Source: an uncultured bacterium
Lineage (GTDB): Bacteria > Bacillota_I > Bacilli_A > RFN20 > CAG-826
Assembly: GCA_949297275.1 (NCBI GenBank)
Contig: CASFQR010000008.1
Coordinates: 1 to 35,062, forward strand
Direction: 5' to 3'
DNA length: 35,062 bases
Shown: piece after piece, positions 1 through 7,525 of the stretch
Position numbering within the stretch: position 1 is the stretch's first letter
Layout of the letters: every line of letters begins with the position of its first letter
The notes under the pieces: model-generated
Databases searched by the model: none
What the model was told of the DNA's origin: nothing
What the model saw: the letters and a program-made list of their open reading frames with translations, nothing else
Translations under genes and position numbers: made by a program

Positions 1-1131
1 ATCTTCAGTTTCGCCACTACGATGGGAAGTAACTGCGGTATAACCAGCATCATGCGCCATCTTAATCGCCATTAAAGTTTCTTTAACGGAACCAATTTGA
101 TTTAATTTAATTAAAATGGAATTTGCAACCCCTATTGAGATACCTTTTTGGAGTCTTTCAACATTAGTGACAAATAAATCATCACCAACAAGTTGCACGC
201 GTTTACCAATGCGAGCAGTTAATTTCTTCCAACCTTCCCAGTCTTCTTCATCTAAAATATCTTCAAATGAAACGATAGGATAAGTATTTACAATATGTTC
301 CCAGTGATCAATTAATTCATCGCTAGTCATATCTTTATTTTGTTTTGGTAAGTGATAATAACCAACGCCTTTTTCTGATTTCCATTCACTCGCTGCCGCG
401 TCCATAGCTAACATGAAATCTTTACCAGGGACATAACCCGCATCTTTAATTGCTTGCATAATTTCATCTAAAACATCTTCGTCGCTCTTTAAATTAGGAG
501 CAAAGCCACCTTCATCACCAACTGCTGTTGCCATACCTTTAGCTTTTAAATTTTTCGCTAAGGTGTGATAAACTTCTGAACACCATCTTAAGCATTCTTT
601 AAAGCTAGGAGCGCCCACTGGCATAATCATGAATTCTTGGCTATCAACGGTATTAGAAGCGTGGCAGCCACCATTAAGAATATTCATCATTGGAACAGGT
701 AAAACGACTTTATTGCCTTTTGATAAATATTTAAATAAACTAACACCTTCGATTTGAGCCGCTAATTTATTGGTAGCTAATGAAACAGCTAAAATCGCAT
801 TCGCGCCTAATTTAGTTTTACCTTTCGTACCATCGAGTTCGAGCATAATATCATCGAGATGATTAGGATTACGAACATCTTCGCCAACTAAACGTTCAGC
901 GATAATATTATTAACATTATCGACAGCTTTAAGGGTGCCTTTACCCATATAACGTTTCTTATCGCCATCGCGAAGTTCTAAAGCTTCATAAATGCCGGTT
1001 GAGGCACCACTAGGAACTTCTGCTCGCGCAAACATGCCATTATTTAAAGTAATATCAACTTCAACAGTTGGATTGCCGCGACTATCTAAAATTTCGCGAC
1101 CATGAATTTTTTTAATTGCAAATTCGTTCAT
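1..1131 (-). CDS. eno: Enolase, 3' end cut by window edge
   Basis: Phosphopyruvate hydratase of glycolysis, converting 2-phosphoglycerate to phosphoenolpyruvate with Mg2+ in the cytoplasm. The frame is open from position 1131 to the first base of the window and gives 377 residues. About 50 C-terminal residues of the usual ~430 lie outside. The N-terminus ([20 protein letters not shown]) and the [17 protein letters not shown] stretch are classic enolase. [10 protein letters not shown], the metal-ligand region [23 protein letters not shown] and the closing SHRSGETED are all present, including the catalytic Lys in [10 protein letters not shown]. The ATG at 1131 has an AAAGGA ribosome site just upstream. 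It is transcribed from its own promoter and is not part of the redox genes to its right. Confidence 0.98.
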   Translation of the reverse strand, partial: MNEFAIKKIHGREILDSRGNPTVEVDITLNNGMFARAEVPSGASTGIYEALELRDGDKKRYMGKGTLKAVDNVNNIIAERLVGEDVRNPNHLDDIMLELDGTKGKTKLGANAILAVSLATNKLAAQIEGVSLFKYLSKGNKVVLPVPMMNILNGGCHASNTVDSQEFMIMPVGAPSFKECLRWCSEVYHTLAKNLKAKGMATAVGDEGGFAPNLKSDEDVLDEIMQAIKDAGYVPGKDFMLAMDAAASEWKSEKGVGYYHLPKQNKDMTSDELIDHWEHIVNTYPIVSFEDILDEEDWEGWKKLTARIGKRVQLVGDDLFVTNVERLQKGISIGVANSILIKLNQIGSVKETLMAIKMAHDAGYTAVTSHRSGETED

Positions 1132-1158
1132 ATTTTTTTCCTTTCTTTTGCGATAGTA

Positions 1159-1187
1159 ATAATAGACTAAATATGCGATTTTTTCAA
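1159..1187 (-). promoter_or_regulatory. Sigma-A type promoter of enolase
   Basis: On the minus strand TTGAAA (1187-1182) and TATTAT (1164-1159) are separated by exactly 17 bases, a near-consensus housekeeping promoter. The predicted start leaves a leader of about 20 bases containing the AAAGGA ribosome site. Confidence 0.75.
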
Positions 1188-1241
1188 GGTTAAAAATTAT
1201 GTTTTATCTTCTTTAAAGATAAATTTAACGATTATCTAATT

Positions 1242-1265
1242 AAAAAGGCCTCCATCAAGGAGACC
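1242..1265 (-). terminator. Intrinsic terminator after the rubredoxin-like gene
   Basis: Read on the minus strand, GGTCTCC (1265-1259) and GGAGGCC (1253-1247) pair as a 7-bp stem with one G-T wobble and a 5-base loop. Five T residues (1246-1242) follow. It separates the rubredoxin-like gene from the enolase promoter. Confidence 0.8.
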
Positions 1266-1298
1266 ATCTAGATAAACACTTAAAGTGTAGTTATAAGG

Positions 1299-1436
1299 TT
1301 ATTCGTCATCGACTTCTTCAAACATCTCTTTTGAAGCACCGCAAATTGGGCAAACATAATCATCGGGTAATTCTTCACCCTTATAAATGAAGCCACAAAG
1401 CGTGCAGCGATATGTTTTAAGTTTCTTTTCTTCCAT
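1299..1436 (-). CDS. Rubredoxin-like Fe(Cys)4 protein, 45 residues
   Basis: Small cytoplasmic electron carrier of the rubredoxin fold. The sequence begins [20 protein letters not shown] and carries CTLCG (Cys 11 and 14) and CPICG (Cys 29 and 32), the four ligands of one iron. The final aromatic and acidic tail ([10 protein letters not shown]) matches rubredoxins. Free rubredoxins are usually 52-54 residues. Here the loop between the two CxxC motifs is about 14 residues, as in the C-terminal domain of rubrerythrin, so this is a short stand-alone version. The ATG at 1436 lies about 10 bases from AAAGGA. An in-frame ATG at 1445 would sit only one base from it and is less likely. The gene is divergent from the DJ-1/Sir2 pair. 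It probably passes electrons to oxygen- or peroxide-reducing enzymes, but no partner is adjacent. Confidence 0.88.
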   Translation of the reverse strand: MEEKKLKTYRCTLCGFIYKGEELPDDYVCPICGASKEMFEEVDDE

Positions 1437-1530
1437 CTGACTCATTTCCTTTCTTTAATAACATTTTAATACAATCAAAAACTTAATAAAAGAAAATTGC
1501 TTAAAAAAGTCTATAGAATGAAAAATTCGT

Positions 1531-1549
1531 TATAATAAAAATTAAGGAG
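1531..1549 (+). promoter_or_regulatory. -10 box and ribosome site of the DJ-1/Sir2 operon
   Basis: A perfect TATAAT (1531-1536) lies just before AAGGAG (1544-1549), which is 8 bases from the ATG at 1558. I see no good -35 element 16-18 bases upstream. The 5' leader would be very short, with the ribosome site almost at its start. Confidence 0.55.
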
Positions 1550-1557
1550 CAGAGAAA

Positions 1558-2112
1558 ATGAAAAGAATATTAATGTTATTAGCGGATGGTTATGAAGATG
1601 TTGAAGCTTTAAGCACTAGAGATTATCTCCTTAGGGCTAATCAAGAAGTCATTACTTCATCAATTAAAGATGATGATATGGTTATTTCATCTTTTAAAGT
1701 GAGGACACACACTGATCTAACACTCAAAAATTTAAATTATGAAAATTTCGATTGTCTAATTCTCCCAGGTGGTGGTCAAGGGGTTAAAAATTTATTAATG
1801 AGCCAAGAAGTTAAAGATATTATTAAATATTTTTATGATCATCAAAAAATAATTGCATCGATCTGCGCTGCACCATCCATTTTAGGAAAATATGGCTATT
1901 TAGAAAATAAAAAATATACTTGTTATGCCGGTTTTAATAGCGGATTTGCAGGGATTTTTACTGGGGAAGAAGTAGTTATTAGCGATAATATTATTACTGC
2001 CCGAGCGATGAATTATTATCAAGAATTCGCACGCGCGATTTTAAATAAACTCGGCGAAGAAAAAGCCATCACACAAGTTGAACGAGCAATTTCGGGATTA
2101 TATTTAAAATGA
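1558..2112 (+). CDS. DJ-1/PfpI family protein (YajL/ThiJ-like)
   Basis: Cytoplasmic protein of the DJ-1/ThiJ/PfpI superfamily. The family includes deglycase/chaperone-like and glyoxalase-like stress proteins. The 184-residue length is typical of the DJ-1 subfamily. Visible hallmarks are the N-terminal strand and conserved Glu13 in ADGYEDVEA, the LILPGGGQG loop (about 68-75), and the nucleophile-elbow Cys103 in ASICAAPSILG. Glu13 and Cys103 would form the usual acid-cysteine pair. AGFNSGF and ITARAMNYYQEFA follow the family layout. The gene starts an operon: its TGA overlaps the ATG of the Sir2 gene (ATGA), so the two are probably translationally coupled. The exact substrate cannot be read from sequence. 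Confidence 0.9.
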   Translation: MKRILMLLADGYEDVEALSTRDYLLRANQEVITSSIKDDDMVISSFKVRTHTDLTLKNLNYENFDCLILPGGGQGVKNLLMSQEVKDIIKYFYDHQKIIASICAAPSILGKYGYLENKKYTCYAGFNSGFAGIFTGEEVVISDNIITARAMNYYQEFARAILNKLGEEKAITQVERAISGLYLK

Positions 2113-2828
2113 ATAATAAAGAAAAACTCTTCGATTTAATCGCAAAATCTCCTAAAATTGTCTTCTTCACCGGTGCGGGTATCTCAACCCCATCAAATAT
2201 TCCGGATATCCGCGGAAAAGATGCTCAAAAACAAAATGAGAACTTAAAGAAAATTTATGGTTATAGTTATGAAGAAATAGTTTCGCATGATTTTTTTATG
2301 CAAAACACGGATATTTTTTATGATTATTATTTTAAACATATGGTTTATAAAGATGCTAAACCAAATAAAGCCCATCAATTTATTAAAGATTTAGAGCAAG
2401 ACCATCAAGTAGTCGTCATTACCCAAAATATCGACGGCCTCCATTTAAAAGCCGGATCAACAAAGATTTATGAACTCCATGGTAATGTTGAAAATAATTA
2501 TTGCTTAAAATGTCAAGCCTTATATTCTTTAGACGATATCTTAAAATTAGAGCCTATCCCTCATTGCCCAAAATGTGGCGGCCTAATTAAACCAAATGTC
2601 GTTTTATTTAATGAAAGTTTACCGCTTGAACAACTTGAAGGCGCCCTTTATCATTTAACGCATTGCGATTTAGTAATTGTGATTGGAACTTCCTTAGTAG
2701 TTAATCCCGCTGCCGCCTTAATTAGTTATGTAAATGCCCCTTTAGTAATTATTAATCAAGATAAAACGCCCTTTGATCAAAAGGCGTCTATTCTAATTCA
2801 TGAAAATATTATTGATGTTTTATCTTAG
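2109..2828 (+). CDS. Sir2 family NAD-dependent protein deacylase
   Basis: Sirtuin removing acyl groups from lysines using NAD, in the cytoplasm. At 239 residues it has the usual bacterial CobB size. The NAD motif TGAGIST (21-27), TQNIDGLH (105-112), catalytic His124 in ELHGN, zinc ligands Cys132, Cys135, Cys153 and Cys156, and GTSLVVNPAA (193-202) are all present. The loop normally reading SGIPDFR reads SNIPDIR (29-35), so the Phe thought to guard the nicotinamide pocket is Ile and a Gly is Asn. The ATG overlaps the DJ-1 stop. The 3' end overlaps the stop codon of the convergent galactokinase gene by 4 bases, and no terminator is visible between them. Confidence 0.93.
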   Translation: MNNKEKLFDLIAKSPKIVFFTGAGISTPSNIPDIRGKDAQKQNENLKKIYGYSYEEIVSHDFFMQNTDIFYDYYFKHMVYKDAKPNKAHQFIKDLEQDHQVVVITQNIDGLHLKAGSTKIYELHGNVENNYCLKCQALYSLDDILKLEPIPHCPKCGGLIKPNVVLFNESLPLEQLEGALYHLTHCDLVIVIGTSLVVNPAAALISYVNAPLVIINQDKTPFDQKASILIHENIIDVLS

Positions 2829-3988
2829 TCGCGCATAATTGCACCATCAAGATTTAGACCAATTTCAATTAAAGTTTTCTGGCCATATTTTTCTTTCATC
2901 TTTGCCATAAAATTTTTAAAGTCTTCATCTTTAACAAAGCAAATAATCGTTCCCACAAAACCACCACCATTAACTTTAATCGCTCCACTACCAATATATT
3001 TTCGCGCATCATCAATCGCTTCTTGGACTGAACCTTCATAACGATTATTGACCATCGTGTTTTTTAAATATTTACGGCTGGATTCACACGATTCATTAAT
3101 GCATCTTAATAAAGTATCTAAATCGTCATTTTCTAAAGCTTTCAAAGCTTTATGAACCCGACCATTTTCTTTATAAAAGTGGAATGCGCGTTTCACTTCA
3201 TTTTCTTTTAAATAAGAGGGATGTTCAGTGACAAATTCATGCAGAGTCTTTAAAGAAGAATCGCGGAGATATTCTACGCCTAAGGCATTCGCGACTTTTT
3301 TCATATCGCCAGGAATTGAAGAATATAAATCAGATAAATCACTATGCGAACCACCACTAGAAACTAAAACATAATGGATACCTTTTAAAGCTTTTGGGAA
3401 ATGGGAGATTTTAGGGCGATTAATATTTTTAAAATCAATCCCATTAATGCCACCATAAGAGACACCAATTTGATCAAGGAGGCCACTCGCCTTCATAAAA
3501 TATTTATTTTCCGCATATTGTCCCGCCTTCGCGAGCAATAATTTATCAATCTTACCTTCATTAAATAAATAGTTAAAAATAGTTCCAATAATTAATTCAA
3601 ACGCAGCGGAACTAGAAATACCCGCTCCAACTGGAATATCACTAGCAAAAATGGCATTAAAGCCACCTAATTTATAGCCGTGATCTTTCAAATATAACGC
3701 CACGCCTTTAGCCATCCCAACTGAAGTACCATATTCATCAAAAGACACTTTGATATCATTAGTGGAAAAAGCAATGCGACCCGAATTCAGCGAATTAATA
3801 TTAACATAGGAATCTTGTCTTTTGCTTACCGAAGCATAAATTTTTAAAGAGGCGCAGCCTACAATACATAGACCATGATTATGGTCAGTGTGATTACCTA
3901 AAATCTCAAAGCGACCTCCAATATCAAAATGATGTTCAGCTTTAACTTTAAAAGTATTTAAAAATTCCGCATCTGTAATTTCGTACAT
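2825..3988 (-). CDS. galK: Galactokinase (GHMP kinase family)
   Basis: Phosphorylates galactose to galactose-1-phosphate with ATP, the first Leloir step, in the cytoplasm. The 387-residue length is normal. The galactokinase signature appears as GGRFEILGNHTDHNHG (24-39), the form I associate with clostridial and related enzymes rather than GRVNLIGEHTDY. The GHMP ATP loop PVGAGISSSAAF is at 119-130, the likely catalytic Asp172 is in GLLDQIG, and the C-terminal GGGFVGTIICFV motif is present. It is the last gene of the GH13-ZIP-membrane protein operon: its ATG directly follows the TAA of the upstream gene (TAAATG), so translation is probably coupled. No galT or galE is in the window. A related sugar kinase activity cannot be excluded. 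Confidence 0.9.
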   Translation of the reverse strand: MYEITDAEFLNTFKVKAEHHFDIGGRFEILGNHTDHNHGLCIVGCASLKIYASVSKRQDSYVNINSLNSGRIAFSTNDIKVSFDEYGTSVGMAKGVALYLKDHGYKLGGFNAIFASDIPVGAGISSSAAFELIIGTIFNYLFNEGKIDKLLLAKAGQYAENKYFMKASGLLDQIGVSYGGINGIDFKNINRPKISHFPKALKGIHYVLVSSGGSHSDLSDLYSSIPGDMKKVANALGVEYLRDSSLKTLHEFVTEHPSYLKENEVKRAFHFYKENGRVHKALKALENDDLDTLLRCINESCESSRKYLKNTMVNNRYEGSVQEAIDDARKYIGSGAIKVNGGGFVGTIICFVKDEDFKNFMAKMKEKYGQKTLIEIGLNLDGAIMRD

Positions 3989-4309
3989 TTATTTTATCTC
4001 CCTTAAATCTTCTTTCTCTTTAGCGATTATTTCTTGATTTAATTGACGACATAATTGATCATTTTTGGTTCCCAAGATTGCTCTAAATAAGCATAAAGAA
4101 ATCCCAACTAAAAATAATATCGTTCCGATAATAGCCCCAATTAAATAATAATAGTTATAAGGCTCACTTAAAAAGCAAACACTAAAACCAATTGTTGAGG
4201 ATAAAAAACCAACAATAACAAAAACAATAATCATTGGTAGAAATTTCTTTCTTAAGGAAATGTTTTTATTAATTATTTCTAAGGTATTTATTCCGTTATT
4301 TTCTTTCAT
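3989..4309 (-). CDS. Small two-helix membrane protein, unknown
   Basis: I do not recognise this 106-residue protein. A charged N-terminus (about 1-24, ending LRKKF) precedes a hydrophobic segment at about 25-47, a short tyrosine-rich loop (NYYYL) and a second segment at about 56-77. A charged C-terminal tail rich in Lys and Glu follows. It has the look of a two-helix inner membrane protein with both ends in the cytoplasm. No Shine-Dalgarno site is evident before the ATG. It lies 59 bases after the ZIP gene and directly abuts galactokinase, so it may serve partly as a coupling cistron. No function is inferred. Confidence 0.7.
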   Translation of the reverse strand: MKENNGINTLEIINKNISLRKKFLPMIIVFVIVGFLSSTIGFSVCFLSEPYNYYYLIGAIIGTILFLVGISLCLFRAILGTKNDQLCRQLNQEIIAKEKEDLREIK

Positions 4310-4368
4310 CGCTATAACTTTATCATAGATAAAATATTATTCATCTAAAAATTACTTTATTAATAAAA

Positions 4369-5172
4369 TTAACCTAGCACCATTTCTAAAGTCATCATAA
4401 CTAAAAAGCCAATCATAAAAGCCCAGACACCAAAATGAATAGATTTACCTTTGCGAGATTCTGGTAATAATTCGTCAATCGTGACATAAATCATTGCCCC
4501 GCTTGCAAAGGCTAAAAACCACGGCATCGCACCAATTAAATAAGAACTAACAAACATGCCGATAACAGCAAATAAAGGTTCAACTACACCCGTTAATACA
4601 CCAAGCAAAAAAGATTTAGTCTTACTTAGTCCATTGGTGTAAAAAGGAAAAGAAACCGCTAGGCCTTCTGGGATATTTTGTATCGCAATACCAATAGCTA
4701 AAGATAATAAAGAAAACATTGTCGTGTTGGTCGGATTAGTTAAAACAATGCCAGCAGCAAAACCCACCGCTAAACCTTCAGGAATATTATGAATAGTGAC
4801 CGCTAATAAGAATTTAACATTATCACTTAATTTATTAGTTTTAATCCCATCGCTTTCTTTTAAGGCAGGATGAAAATGCGGGACAATTTTATCTAATAAA
4901 TATAAGAATAAACAACCAACAATAAAGCCCACTAACGGGGGCACATAAGCCCAATTTTCATAAAGCGGATCGCTACTTGCCTCTTCAATAGAAGGCAATA
5001 ATAAGCCAAAGATTGCAGCAGCAAACATCACCCCGCTAGCAAAGCCTAAGATCATATTAGACATCCGATCAGATAAATTTTCTGAACGAATAAAATAAAC
5101 GAAAGCACTACCGAGGGTAGTTCCTAAAAAGATAATTAAAATAGCAATAATTAGAATTAAAACATCATTCAT
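4369..5172 (-). CDS. ZIP family metal transporter
   Basis: Membrane carrier importing divalent metal (usually Zn2+, in some members Fe2+ or Mn2+). The 267 residues contain about eight hydrophobic segments. The two signature helices carry HNIPEG (128-133, TM4) and QNIPEG (165-170, TM5). The His and Glu residues of these motifs form the binuclear metal site in studied ZIPs; in the second motif the usual His is Gln. A short His-containing loop (PHFHP, about 98-102) precedes TM4. The ATG is 5 bases after the stop of the GH13 gene with no Shine-Dalgarno site, so translation is probably coupled. Placement between sugar genes is unusual. Many GH13 enzymes bind Ca2+ rather than Zn2+, so the link is not obvious. 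Confidence 0.9.
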   Translation of the reverse strand: MNDVLILIIAILIIFLGTTLGSAFVYFIRSENLSDRMSNMILGFASGVMFAAAIFGLLLPSIEEASSDPLYENWAYVPPLVGFIVGCLFLYLLDKIVPHFHPALKESDGIKTNKLSDNVKFLLAVTIHNIPEGLAVGFAAGIVLTNPTNTTMFSLLSLAIGIAIQNIPEGLAVSFPFYTNGLSKTKSFLLGVLTGVVEPLFAVIGMFVSSYLIGAMPWFLAFASGAMIYVTIDELLPESRKGKSIHFGVWAFMIGFLVMMTLEMVLG

Positions 5173-5177
5173 AAAAA

Positions 5178-6899
5178 TTAAGCTAAATAGATAACAAAAG
5201 AAGCAGGGAGGAGCACTTCATCCAAATAATTATTCGCTAAGACAATTTTTTGTTTAACGGGATATTTAATCTTTTTATCAGTGTTATTAATCACTAAGAT
5301 CATCTTTTCATCATTTAAAAATCTTTCAATGACAAATAAATCATCTAAGGCATAAATTTTCATTTCGCCTTCGCGGACAATTTTATTTTTTCTTAGATGA
5401 ATAATATCTTTAAATAATTGGTGGTATTTAGAATTAAATTCTTCGCTATTCCATTCCATCCCTTTACGATTAAAGGGATCACCACCACCCTTCATATAGA
5501 TTTCATTACCATAATAAATTAGTGGCCAACCAATATGCATAACGAGAGTAACAACAGCCAACAAATAAACATCTTTACTTTCTAAGCGATTGAAAAATCT
5601 TTCAGTATCATGACAATCGAGCAAATTGAGCATCATCTTATTGGAATTTTCTTGATATCGCATCAATAAACCATTTAATTTATCAGCGTACATTTTAGCG
5701 TCAATTTTCTTACTGATATAAAAATCAGCGGTTTGATTTAAGAATGGGTAGTTCATCACCGATTCAAATTCATTCGCCCTTAAATAAGAATGAGAGTTAT
5801 ACCAACATTCGCCAATTAAAATAATATCTGGTTTGATCTTCAATAATTCTCTTTTAAAATTAATCCAAAAATCGTGGCTAACCTCGTTAGCAACATCTAG
5901 ACGATAACCATCGATATGATATTTCTCAATAAAATATTTGCCAACTTCAACAAAATAATCTTGTTCTTGATAATTGTTGGAATTTAGTTTTGGCATCCCA
6001 AAAACAGCCGCAAAACAATAATAATTTAAAGGTTTAATAGTTGGTTTATCACCATTGACCCAATAAAAATCGTAGTATTTAGATTTTTTACCATTTTCAA
6101 CAACATCTAAAAACATTTCATTATTATAGGCAGAGTGATTAAAAACTAAATCTAAAACAATTTTCATTCCTAATTCATGCGCTTTATTAACTAAATCTAA
6201 TAAATCTTGATCAGTTCCAAGGCGACGATCGATTTCATAATAATCAACGACATCGTATTTGTGATTAGTGTTCGACTTATAAATTGGAGTCATATAAATA
6301 TCATCAACACCTAAATCTTTAAGATACTCGAGTTTGTTGATAATACCTTTAAGATCGCCACCTATATAAATATCTTGAATCACATCGCCCATCTTACTCC
6401 TTAAATCAGTCGTATCCCAAGGACGATTAACAAAACTTTTATCGATGTCTGGATCAAAACTCAAAAACCTCTCAGGAAAAATTTGATAAAAAACATCGCC
6501 TTTAAAAGTTTCATTTTCATAAATAATGTCATTTTTATTAATAAAGCCCATGCGGAAAGAATCTAAATGGGCAAGGGCAAAGTCATACTCTTTGCTAAAA
6601 CCATTTTCCGAATAATAATAAAATTCACCATTAAGTAAATAGATTTTAAAAACATAAGAATAGGCAGGGATTTCGTCTTCGATTATTGTTTCATAATAAG
6701 AAAATAATTCATCAGAACAAATCTTTTCCATAACATTAATTTTTTGGGTGTTATACATTTTAAAAGAAATGTTCCAATGGACCTCGATTTTAGAAATATC
6801 GTCGTCTTTTGCTACCCTAATTCTAATTTTTAAAGCATGAGTTGAAATAGGATAAGAATACTCTGATTCATTAATGTGATATATAGCTTCTTTTTTCAT
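5178..6899 (-). CDS. Cytoplasmic neopullulanase/cyclomaltodextrinase-type GH13 enzyme
   Basis: Hydrolyses alpha-1,4 (and possibly alpha-1,6) links of maltodextrins inside the cell; there is no signal peptide. An N-terminal beta domain (about 1-125) precedes the TIM barrel, which opens GDVFYQIFPERF. Conserved GH13 regions are visible: I DLVFNHS (250-256), V MPKLN (302-306), II DGYRLDVANE with nucleophile Asp335, III LIGECW with acid/base Glu364, and IV LLDCHDTER with Asp431. MPKLN is the marker of the neopullulanase subfamily (GH13_20), and 573 residues is the usual size. The 5' end is striking: TATAAT lies exactly six bases before the ATG and no ribosome site fits, so the mRNA is probably leaderless. 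First gene of an operon with the ZIP transporter, a small membrane protein and galactokinase. Likely the intracellular end of the maltodextrin pathway fed by the operon at 7522-20611. Confidence 0.92.
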   Translation of the reverse strand: MKKEAIYHINESEYSYPISTHALKIRIRVAKDDDISKIEVHWNISFKMYNTQKINVMEKICSDELFSYYETIIEDEIPAYSYVFKIYLLNGEFYYYSENGFSKEYDFALAHLDSFRMGFINKNDIIYENETFKGDVFYQIFPERFLSFDPDIDKSFVNRPWDTTDLRSKMGDVIQDIYIGGDLKGIINKLEYLKDLGVDDIYMTPIYKSNTNHKYDVVDYYEIDRRLGTDQDLLDLVNKAHELGMKIVLDLVFNHSAYNNEMFLDVVENGKKSKYYDFYWVNGDKPTIKPLNYYCFAAVFGMPKLNSNNYQEQDYFVEVGKYFIEKYHIDGYRLDVANEVSHDFWINFKRELLKIKPDIILIGECWYNSHSYLRANEFESVMNYPFLNQTADFYISKKIDAKMYADKLNGLLMRYQENSNKMMLNLLDCHDTERFFNRLESKDVYLLAVVTLVMHIGWPLIYYGNEIYMKGGGDPFNRKGMEWNSEEFNSKYHQLFKDIIHLRKNKIVREGEMKIYALDDLFVIERFLNDEKMILVINNTDKKIKYPVKQKIVLANNYLDEVLLPASFVIYLA

Positions 6900-6905
6900 A
6901 CCTCG

Positions 6906-6914
6906 ATTATACCA
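6906..6914 (-). promoter_or_regulatory. Extended -10 promoter giving a leaderless GH13 mRNA
   Basis: On the minus strand TGG followed directly by TATAAT (6914-6906) is an extended -10 element. The -10 hexamer is six bases from the ATG at 6899, so transcription should begin at or within a base or two of the start codon. No convincing -35 is present. Confidence 0.65.
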
Positions 6915-7027
6915 TTTAATAAAAATATAACTACTTGTTTTTAATTATTATTAACTCTTTTTATCATAGTTGTCACTATTATCTAAAATTTAAGAAAATT
7001 GTACTTAAATATTTTAAAAAAATATTT

Positions 7028-7033
7028 TATAGT
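7028..7033 (+). promoter_or_regulatory. Candidate -10 box six bases before the start codon
   Basis: TATAGT (7028-7033) precedes the ATG at 7040 by six bases with no Shine-Dalgarno site. The geometry is the same as for the divergent GH13 gene. The 17-base-upstream hexamer TTAAAT is a poor -35. Confidence 0.45.
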
Positions 7034-7039
7034 TATTCT

Positions 7040-7525
7040 ATGAAACTAAAGGTTTATCGCATTTCTCTTCTTATCGCTCATCTTATCACTGCCATTTTTG
7101 GTGTTTATGTGACTATCATTACCATCATCAATTTGCTCAATTACGATGATTATTTAACTTTATCGGTATATTTGATTGCAATGGTTTTTGGTTTAATTTA
7201 TGTTGTCACGGAAATTGTATTAATTATTAAGTCTTTTTATAAAGGAACTTTAATGATAGATCAATTGTTATTTCACCACGATACAAAAAAGCTCCGCAAA
7301 GGAACATTTATTGTTGCAATTATCGGAACTATTTTATTTTTAGCATTATTTATTGTCGGTATCTTAATTGTTAGTGGCGTAATTCCCCTTCAAAGCGAAA
7401 GCTATACATCCACTGATGGATATTTTACTATTTTCTGCGGATTATTTATCTTTTTGGACTGTCTGGCCTTAGTTATTTTTGGTGCTTTGTTTTATAAAGA
7501 TCAACAATATTTGAAGAGTTACTAA
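7040..7525 (+). CDS. Four-helix membrane protein, unknown
   Basis: A 161-residue integral membrane protein I cannot assign. Hydrophobic segments lie at about 8-33, 42-64, 87-112 and 128-150, with a charged stretch HHDTKKLRKG between the second and third. I chose the ATG at 7040 (MKLKVYRISLL). An in-frame TTG at 6935 would add 35 unusual residues, has no ribosome site and would overlap the divergent promoter. A -10-like TATAGT six bases before this ATG suggests a leaderless message. The 3' end overlaps the stop of the convergent lipoprotein gene by 4 bases. Confidence 0.65.
   Translation: MKLKVYRISLLIAHLITAIFGVYVTIITIINLLNYDDYLTLSVYLIAMVFGLIYVVTEIVLIIKSFYKGTLMIDQLLFHHDTKKLRKGTFIVAIIGTILFLALFIVGILIVSGVIPLQSESYTSTDGYFTIFCGLFIFLDCLALVIFGALFYKDQQYLKSY

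Noticed and set aside
6935-7039. Longer start of the membrane protein at a TTG
   Set aside because: No ribosome site, unusual added residues, and it would overlap the divergent promoter; the ATG at 7040 has a -10 box at the leaderless distance.
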